Translations under genes and position numbers: made by a program | Notes under the pieces: generated by a model | Told to the model about the DNA's origin: nothing | Databases searched by the model: none | What the model saw: the letters and a program-made list of their open reading frames with translations, nothing else | Shown here: in pieces, positions 57,445 to 64,000 of the stretch | How the letters are laid out: every line of letters starts with the position of its first letter | Numbering within the stretch: position 1 is the stretch's first letter | DNA from: Iris pallida | Lineage: Eukaryota > Streptophyta > Magnoliopsida > Asparagales > Iridaceae | Direction of reading: 5' to 3' | Assembly: GCA_029216955.1 (NCBI GenBank) | Contig: JANAVB010023997.1 | Location: forward strand, 1,266,524-1,330,523 | Length of the DNA stretch: 64,000 nucleotides

Positions 57445-57446
57445 TT
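57425..57446 (-). promoter_or_regulatory. Primer binding site of TAT-2 (tRNA-Arg type)
   Basis: AAATGGCGACTCTGATGGGA on the minus strand follows the LTR end GCAAACA. TAT-4 has CTGCTGGGGA at the same position. Confidence 0.75.
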
Positions 57447-58328
57447 TGTTTGCAAAAACAAAAGTTTTCTTTCTATTTCACAAACTTTGAAGAATAGTAC
57501 AAGAGTACAATTGAATTCTGGAAAAGTACAACTATAGGAATCCGATTTGAAGACGATCGCTTTATCCCTTGGACGATGTAAACTTTGAAGACGATAGCTC
57601 TGAAGAATGCAGCAGCACTTGGGCAAGAACTCCTGAGCTCTGGTGGTCTCTCAATGACTTGATCGATCCATGATGAAGAGTTTGAAACTCTATTTATAGA
57701 GTTCTGGAAATAACCAATTTATAGTTATTCTGAATTGCGCAGGCAAGATTGCGCTGGAGATGGACTGCGCAGACTGCAAGTTGCGCTGGCCATTGAGCAG
57801 TTGCTTCGATTGTGGGCTAACCGTACTCAGACGCGTGGCATTGTTTGATTGAAATGCGCTTGGTCGTGTGCAGACGGTTGCCACGTGGCGAGCAATTGAT
57901 GGCATGTAATCCACGTAATGAATGTCAGTTATCTTCAGAAAGGTTGATGAATCGCGCTAAACGAACAGCGCTAGCTTCAGACTGCGCTCAGTTCTGGTCA
58001 ATAGATCGCGCTGGATAGAGAGAGCTGGACTGCGCTAGGAATTGGCAGCTGGACCGCGCTAGGAATTGGATAGCTGTCCTAGGCGACGACGCGGCACGAG
58101 AAACGAACAGACTCCTCGTCTTTCGGGCTGTCAGTTGTTAGAAGATTTGATCTTTTGTCAGGTAATGATGATACTGCCACGTCAGCATAGCGCGCTCGGA
58201 CTTGGTGCAGTCCAGCCTTGCGCGGTTGGTTTGTTGCGCGGTCCATGTTAGCGTAGTTGATTTACGAGATACGCAGTTGGATTTCTGTGCACTTTTTAAT
58301 TAATGCAACTTGATTTTTAGGACCTACA
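57447..58328 (-). repeat. TAT-2 5' LTR (882 bp)
   Basis: About 40 differences from 44686-45566, mostly C/T and G/A changes. TATA box at 57690-57699 on the minus strand. Confidence 0.93.
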
Positions 58329-58333
58329 ATTTC

Positions 58334-59015
58334 AATCAAATCCAAATTAAATCTAGATAAATCCAAATCCTTAATTTAAAACTATTTAAAAATCAAATTC
58401 AATAGGTTAAATCTTAATTTAAGTTACCATAAATAATTTAACATTAAATCAACAATTTTAAATTTCCTTTAAATAATAAATAAATAATTTCAAAAATCAC
58501 AATAAATATTTAAATATTTGATATACCTTTTTGCAAATGAATAAAAAAGTTTAATATTTTTTTTAAAACTAATAATATACATGATTTTAATTTCATGTAC
58601 CTCGCATAGAAATATTTACATATAACATAGTTTTTCTAAAATACAACATATACTTATACAAAAATTTAAAATAGTCTTTTTGTAATAGTTAAATAAATAA
58701 AGTTTGCAAATCTTGATGCGATGCAACATATACTTATACAAAAATTTAAAATAGTATTTTTGTAATAGTTAAATAAATAAAGTTTGCAAATCTTGATGCG
58801 ATGCATTTTAAGTAAAATAAAAAAATTACCTTAGACTCTTTTGGAAAAGTATATTTATTTACAATAAATAGAGAAGTCTAAAATAAAACCCTTTATAAAA
58901 AGTATATCTCGCATATACGTATTCACACTCGACGTACAAATAAAAAAATAAAACCAATACCTAAAAAAAAATAATAAAATAAAATAAATCGTAGTAAAAT
59001 TTTAGGGGCTTTACA
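58334..59015 (-). repeat. LARD-B 5' LTR, outer piece
   Basis: It matches 38896-39507 except for an 80 bp tandem duplication (58644-58723 and 58724-58803) absent in the 3' LTR. That accounts for the whole 80 bp length difference between the LTRs. Confidence 0.9.
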
Positions 59016-59020
59016 CTCAA

Positions 59021-59365
59021 ACCCCAGGCCATCACTTCAACATTTGTGACATGTTGACACATATGTCAGGAGATAGCTATCAGTTGGCAGACGTTAATAG
59101 CCAGATGTCAGATGACAGCTGTCAGATACTCGCTGTCGATTCAGTCGAAAAGATCGATCTTCAACGCACTTAAAAGCGCAGCTACCCTGATGTTCAAAAG
59201 CACGACTTCAATAGAGCTCAAAAGTGCGGTGTTCACGACTCTACAAAAGTGTGACCCCCACAACATCTAGAAACGCAGCCTACCCTGACGTTTAAAAGCA
59301 CACTTTTATAGCAGAACTCAAAAAGCGCAGCCCTTCGTTGAAGGGTGCCACATGGCTAGCAAAGA
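59021..59365 (-). mobile_element. TAT-3 LTR (U3 side), part 2
   Basis: The sequence continues 25714 after removal of LARD-B. It is rich in AAAAGCGCAG and AAAAGCAC motifs, with a tandem duplication of about 100 bp (GCAGCTACCCTGATGTTCAA near 59176 and GCAGCCTACCCTGACGTTTA near 59275). No ORF. Confidence 0.45.
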
Positions 59366-59594
59366 TGTAGGGACCAAATCCATTCTGTTTGAACAGAACA
59401 AGATCGTTGAACGAGGTGCACACGACATGTGTCATTGACTCAGTCATATTTAGAATGGATGTTAACCACACAAGATCTTAGCAACAAACGAATCTCAACA
59501 AACTGTCATATGTCACCTCATCCGTAACTAAACAGTACACTTACAACAGATCCAGCTATATTTTTGTGCACGTAGTGTTCCTGTACGCAAAAAA

Positions 59595-59627
59595 ACCCAT
59601 GCACACATAGCATATGTGCGCATGGGT
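59595..59627. promoter_or_regulatory. Inverted repeat just before the TAT-4 TATA box
   Basis: ACCCATGCACACATA and TATGTGCGCATGGGT form a 15 bp near-perfect palindrome with one mismatch, 16 bases before the TATA box. The arms contain CATGCA, the core of RY elements bound by B3 factors. Confidence 0.5.
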
Positions 59628-59643
59628 GGTTCATTCCACCAGC

Positions 59644-59653
59644 CTATAAATAG
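59644..59653 (+). promoter_or_regulatory. TATA box in the TAT-4 LTR
   Basis: CTATAAATAG, identical to the other Tat LTRs, 263 bases before the LTR end. Confidence 0.65.
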
Positions 59654-59916
59654 AAGAAGTCTACCTTCATTTGGGATCTTCGACTGCTTCTTGATTAGCA
59701 ACCCCGGATTATCCATACACAGGCATTCAAAGAGTCAGAGCAAATTCTTTTCATCGTCAGATCTTCAACAGAGTAAAGGAACCACTACAGTGTTCGATAT
59801 CTATCATCACACTTCCCCAGAATCAATTTGTACTTAGATCTCATGTTTAAGATTTCTTTTGTATTTCTTCTCGTTTGTAATACAAAAGTTCTTCAACTTT
59901 TTATTTACGGCAAACA

Positions 59917-59936
59917 AAATGGCGACTCTGCTGGGG
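59917..59936 (+). promoter_or_regulatory. Primer binding site of TAT-4 (tRNA-Arg type)
   Basis: AAATGGCGACTCTGCTGGGG directly after the LTR. It is the least altered of the three Tat primer sites. Confidence 0.8.
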
Positions 59937-60463
59937 ACGACTTTCTCCTCCGACGAGAAAGTGATGATGCAATCTGACAATAATCTGCTCAGGTCCTCTC
60001 AGATGCTGGTCGTACGCTTCGATCCGCGAACCTTTAAGGACTTGCTCTTTGAAGCTAGCGCGAGTCCTTCGTAGCGGATTGCAAATTCGAAAAAGACTTG
60101 TCGTCCCTGGGTGCCCAAGACTATTGTGCCAAGCATCACAGAACCTAGGCACACTCCAAGCGCCTGCCCAAACTCCCGCTGTAGTCCCTCAGTCAACTCG
60201 AGGATCTAGGAAGCGCAGCGTATGCTGCCCTCCGCAAGTTGTGCCCCCTAGTCGAAGGCGCAGTGCAAGAGGAAAATTGTAGCACTTCTCCTGCGCACGA
60301 GGCCAGCAGCGTAGGAAAGATCTTTTGTCTTTGACAGAATTACTTACCCACTGGGTAAGGAAAAATTGGATTCTGAGTTCTACGCACCTTTGAGGGCTAG
60401 TACAAAAAAGTCCAAGGCAGCACGCGCCATGCACACCCAACATGTTACGCTAACAGCAACTCA
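59919..60463 (+). pseudogene. TAT-4 ORF1, broken and cut by LARD-D
   Basis: The ATG at 59919 lies in the primer site. The open part runs to 60074 (MATLLGTTFSSDEKVMMQSD, then MLVVRFDPRTFKDLLFE), matching TAT-1. After frameshifts, LDSEFYAPLRASTKKSKAAR near 60372 matches one unit of the TAT-1 31-residue repeat. LARD-D begins at 60464, so the remainder is not visible. Confidence 0.65.
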
Positions 60464-62471
60464 TGTAATCCTTGTTCTCGAATTTTTTCAAAACTTTATT
60501 TATTTTATTTTAAATATTTTGTGTTTAGAAATTTTTACTTGAATTTTAATAAAAGTTAAATATATATATATTTTTGAATGACAAAAGATTTGCCAAATTA
60601 TTTTTAGATTTGAGTTTATAAAATATGATTTAAATATTATTTGATAATTTTAGATATTAGTTTGAATTATTATTGTAATCAAATATTATATTTAGATCTG
60701 ATTAATTTAGTTTTGAAATTAATAATTATTATCTTTGACCAATAAAAATATTTGCTAAATTATATTTATAAGATTTAAATTTGTGTAAATTGACTTTAAA
60801 TTTTATTTGATAATATTGAATATTATTTTAAATTATTATCTTGACCAATTAATAGATTGAGATTTGATCAATCTATGATTGATTTGATTTAAACTATGGG
60901 AAGATTTATCCATAGGATTTCAAATCCTTCCCTATTTAAGATACCTCCCAAAAAAAAATACCTCCCACCAATAAATAGGAGAGACTTTTTCTTATTTTCT
61001 TCCAACACGAAAACTCTTCCAAACCTAATTCTACAATCCTAATTAGGTGATTGATTCCCTTTATATATACCCTTATTAACATCTCTTATCTTTTCCTTTC
61101 TCAAAATTCTCTCTTTTCGTCCAAAATAACCTAAAATTTATCATAAATTTAGCCTCGTTTTTTTGAAGCTATAGCAACTTCGTGAGGCCGTTACGACTAA
61201 CTCCGGACTCCATTTCACCTCTATTTTTTTTGTTAGAACCGTATCGATGTTAGCTTTCCAAATCAATAATTTATTTTCTGTAATTATGAAAGTAAATTTT
61301 TAAAAATTATTTGAGTGCCAGTTTTCCAAAAAAATTGACATGCCGTGCTGTTTTCAAGATTTCGGGAGATCTCGAACTCTGTTTTGCGAACCGTTTATTG
61401 TTTTGAAAAGCTGACACATAGATCTATAGCATAAAATATTTTTCATTTTGCAAACCATTTAATATTTTCCGTTTTGTGAACCATTTAATATTTTCTAGAG
61501 ATTAATAAAATATTTTGTTTAATTTGTAGAACCCTAGATGGCTGATGATTCACTGAATTAGTAGCGGTTAGCCATAATTATAACAACTTTCAACTAAATC
61601 GAGATTGTATCGCACACGTCAACTGCAACTTAACTTGAGGCAGGTACACTATTGCTTTATGTTATTATTATATTATAATGCTACCTTTCATTGTGTTTCA
61701 TTGAGTATCTTGTTGAGACACGATTGTGACACTATAGGCTTGATTGTATTATTGTTCGTTTATTGACTGTTAGTGAGTCGAAAAGAAAAATGTTGAGTAC
61801 GGAACAAAGCCCAAAGATTATTGTTGTGGATAGCTGAGTCATACATCTCACGTATGGGTTAGTCGTACCTTTTTATTGTTGATAGCCATCTATGACATGC
61901 CGTATTAGCCCAAGCCGTTCACATGTCGAAAAGTATTTCAAACACGCTGTCTGTTTGCTTGTAAATGTTCATTGCTGGTTTTTTTCGTTCATACATGTTG
62001 TTGCTTGTGGTTTCTTGTACATATTTATTTTTTCTATTTCATATATATATTTTTATTATTTTCTACTACATCTCTACTGTCTAGCTTATTTTGTATTAAG
62101 TTACATTATTGTAATAGGGTTGTACTTTGCTTTTTTCTTAACTAGATCATTGCAGGTGACTTGACATAATTTCTAATTTTGCACTAAGGACCATACAAGA
62201 AAGATAGAGATCTTGGAGGGTGACCTTAGATTCTAGATAAATTTGTTAGTTTTTTAATTTAAATATTTAGCCGATTTGTTTCCAAAAATTATTTTTGTTG
62301 TATTATTGGATTTGTAAATAAAATAGTTTTTGTGAATGAGCAATAAAATATGATTTTTTTTGTATTTGATATTGATATTGAGACCTAGACAGCGTACTAC
62401 CGTCGATGCTGCGGCGTAGGCTGGACTTGGCTACGTACTCGTATTCCGAAAAATAGGTGTAGGTCGTGACA
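60464..62471 (+). repeat. LARD-D 5' LTR (2008 bp)
   Basis: A/T-rich. The last 110 bases (from ATTGAGACCTAGACAGCG) resemble the LARD-A LTR end. It lacks the GC block and the W-box cluster, so it is half the LARD-A size. The hydrophobic 90-codon frame at 61892-62164 has no recognised domain and is not called a gene. Confidence 0.75.
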
Positions 62472-64000
62472 AGTTTTTTTGGTAGTCCATGCAGGTCTGT
62501 TTTTGCAAAAGATTACGAACATATGGTAGTAATTAAGTTAGTCGTACTACTGCGTGCCTATGACTAGAAAATGTTCATTCACAATTAGGATTGATTTAAT
62601 TTTTAGGAGAATGGCTAGGACTAGGTATATCATAGGGAAGCTCATATTCAATTTGACTGTGGGATAGTTAAGGTTGCTACATAGGCCATGTAATTTAGGT
62701 TGAGATTTATTGAATTATAAATCCTATTAGATAACTTGAGAAATTTTCATAGAAGGACATACTATTGCGTTTTGACATGATGGTAGGATCAAAGGTGGGT
62801 AGACTATTCGCCTAGTAAATTAGGACTTCCTAGGATTCAATTTCTAATCTTGATCATTTGTGCAATTTTATTTTTTGCCTTCTCTAAACATCATCATATT
62901 GTAAGGTCCGTGTTGCTTATTTATTTTCTATTGACCATAAGTAATTATTTTTCTAAGAGTCGATATTCTATTTCCATCTATTGATTTTTGAGCCTAACCT
63001 GATTCGATTATCTATATATTAATTCCAAGTCATCTTCGTATATTCTTTGATCATTTTAATTTCAAAACTGATACTTTTATTCAAGTACATATACTTATAT
63101 TTTTCTATCATAATCAACTTGTTGAATTTCTAAAAGCTCATTTGAAAATTCTTGTGGACAGAGTTTGAAAGAATATTCGATATCTTACAATAGTAAGACA
63201 GATGTGCACTGTCGCCATTTATTTGAACTATGGAGACAACGGCTTCACTGCAGCCAGCAGCGCACTGGCAAGGCATGACCCCTAAGTTGAAATAATTTCA
63301 GGTAAGTGTAGGTTATCGAATATTATTAAAACTATGTCATAGTTGTCTTATTTTGATCCTTGAGTTGTTATGTCAATATTAGATAGAGTTGATAGAGTAT
63401 TTGATATCGTATCCTTATTTGAGTCATGGAACCAAGAGTTTACTGCAGCAAGATGTATATTGGCGAGGCATGGATTCTCGATGAAACGACTTTAGCTACG
63501 CATACGGTCTTCGAATACCACAGAGGTTATACCTTTTATTAGAATATGACTATTGATTTTTCATGATCCGAAAATCTTGCACTCCCATTCCTAATTGATT
63601 TGATATCTTATTTTTTATTATCGTATTCTCAATAAACTAGTACTTCCTTCTTTCCTATCATTCCTATTCGAAAAATCAGCATTTAGTTCCTCCTAGTAAC
63701 CATTTAGAGCCAATTACTACATTTTGAATATATTTCACTAGATTCATAATCATACTTGGATTTTGAATCTATAATCGTGTTAAGTAGTGGACCCTGTCGA
63801 AACGATTTTGAATTTATCATTCTAAACGATTTTGATCGCAATTGGACTACTTTGATTATATTTTGATCGAGCCAAATCGCATCTTATCTTAGGTATCGAT
63901 TCTATTCACAATTATATTTGACTGATTTTAATCATTATTCGTATCATTTTTTATTATATTTCTAGTCGTGCCTAGTCATACCATTTAAAATTTCGAGGAC
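62472..64000 (+). other. LARD-D internal region, non-coding
   Basis: About 1.53 kb visible, no ORF over 60 codons on either strand. CATTCACAATTAGGATTGAT at 62576 corresponds to CAATCACAATTAGGACC at about 5387 in LARD-A. TTGAATTATTATC-like A/T-rich stretches make up the rest. Confidence 0.75.

Larger units (their letters stand above)
44686..58328 (-). mobile_element. TAT-2: Tat/Ogre/Retand-type Ty3/gypsy element, 13.6 kb
   Basis: LTRs lie at 44686-45566 (3') and 57447-58328 (5'), with exact duplication ATTTC (44681-44685 and 58329-58333) and the empty site visible at 38886-38895. The sense order is LTR, primer site, ORF1, gag-protease, repeat linker, RT, RNase H, integrase, then about 3 kb with three plus-strand units, then LTR. 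No chromodomain. An ORF before gag, a tRNA-Arg type primer site and antisense ORFs are known traits of the Tat lineage. About 40 differences between the LTRs indicate a moderately recent insertion. Gag-pol has three in-frame stops and at least two frameshifts. Confidence 0.92.
25715..59015 (-). mobile_element. LARD-B: complete non-coding LTR element with two nested insertions
   Basis: The outer ends are TGTAAC at 25715 and TTACA at 59015, flanked by the exact duplication CTCAA (25710-25714 and 59016-59020). Removing COP-1 (9417 bp with duplication) and TAT-2 (13648 bp with duplication) leaves 10.2 kb: a 3' LTR of 4376 bp, an internal region of 1404 bp and a 5' LTR of 4456 bp. No gag or pol belongs to it. 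The primer-site sequence and pre-LTR box are shared with LARD-A, while the LTR sequence itself is largely different. The element is older than both insertions. Confidence 0.92.
59366..59916 (+). repeat. TAT-4 5' LTR (start inferred)
   Basis: The end TTACGGCAAACA at 59916 is fixed by the primer site. The start TGTAGGGACCAAA is chosen because TAT-2 starts TGTAGGTCC; this gives 551 bp. TATA box at 59644-59653. Start confidence is low. Confidence 0.55.
60464..64000 (+). mobile_element. LARD-D: non-coding LTR element, right end outside window
   Basis: The 5' LTR (60464-62471) starts TGTAATCCTTG and ends GTCGTGACA. The internal region starts with GTTTTTTTGGTAGTCCATGC, then AGGTC, as in LARD-A. The window ends in AAATTTCGAGGAC, the beginning of the box before the 3' LTR in LARD-A. 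The preceding bases ACTCA (60459-60463) should reappear after the 3' LTR. It is inserted in TAT-4 ORF1. Confidence 0.75.

Noticed and set aside
59240..59270. TAT-3 LTR start at CTCTACA followed by a polypurine tract
   Set aside because: The same U3 repeat continues on the far side, so this is probably inside the LTR.
61892..62164. 90-codon hydrophobic ORF as a membrane protein gene
   Set aside because: A/T-rich LTR sequence of LARD-D gives Phe/Tyr/Ile-rich frames by chance; no promoter or homolog is recognised.
1..64000. Host genes, tRNA or rRNA genes, CRISPR arrays
   Set aside because: None could be supported. Every substantial coding frame belongs to a retrotransposon domain or to low-complexity LTR sequence.

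Overview
This window is plant nuclear DNA made almost entirely of nested LTR retrotransposons. I see no host gene, tRNA, rRNA or CRISPR array. The evidence for a seed plant, probably an angiosperm with a large genome, is Ty1/copia and Ty3/gypsy elements of plant lineages, LTR lengths of 0.55 to 4.5 kb, A/T-rich spacers and (AAT)n tracts. I cannot name the species.

Layout, using names coined here. 1-827: right part of a plus-strand copia-type LTR. 828-976 and 12264 to about 21700: TAT-1, a decayed minus-strand Ty3/gypsy element of Tat/Ogre/Retand type, split by LARD-A. 977-12258: LARD-A, a complete plus-strand non-coding element with 4.3 kb LTRs and target duplication AATAT. About 21700-22400: a fragment with a plus-strand promoter and small ORF like the accessory region of a Tat element. 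About 22500-24302: LARD-C, a truncated LTR in minus orientation. About 24760-25714, resuming at 59021: TAT-3, an LTR in minus orientation. 25715-59015: LARD-B, a complete minus-strand non-coding element with target duplication CTCAA. Each of its LTRs carries an insertion: the copia element COP-1 (25877-35288) in one and the Tat element TAT-2 (44686-58328, duplication ATTTC) in the other. About 59366-60463: TAT-4, a plus-strand Tat LTR with the start of ORF1. 60464-64000: LARD-D, a 5' LTR of 2.0 kb plus a non-coding internal region. The window stops inside the conserved box just before the expected 3' LTR.

Insertion order follows from the nesting. TAT-3 was hit by LARD-B, and LARD-B was later hit by COP-1 (LTRs roughly 10% diverged by eye) and TAT-2 (about 40 differences in 881 bp). 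LARD-A cut TAT-1, and LARD-D cut TAT-4.

The most interesting content is the 3' region of TAT-2. It holds three short plus-strand units, antisense to gag-pol, each with a TATA box 45-49 bases before an ATG. Two look like compact complete genes and one may be spliced. Also notable are a primer-site sequence shared by the LARDs that does not match the usual initiator-Met type, a roughly 157 bp tandem array and ten clustered W-boxes in the LARD-A LTRs, an extra ORF downstream of RNase H in COP-1, and ORF1 start codons lying inside the primer binding site in the Tat elements.
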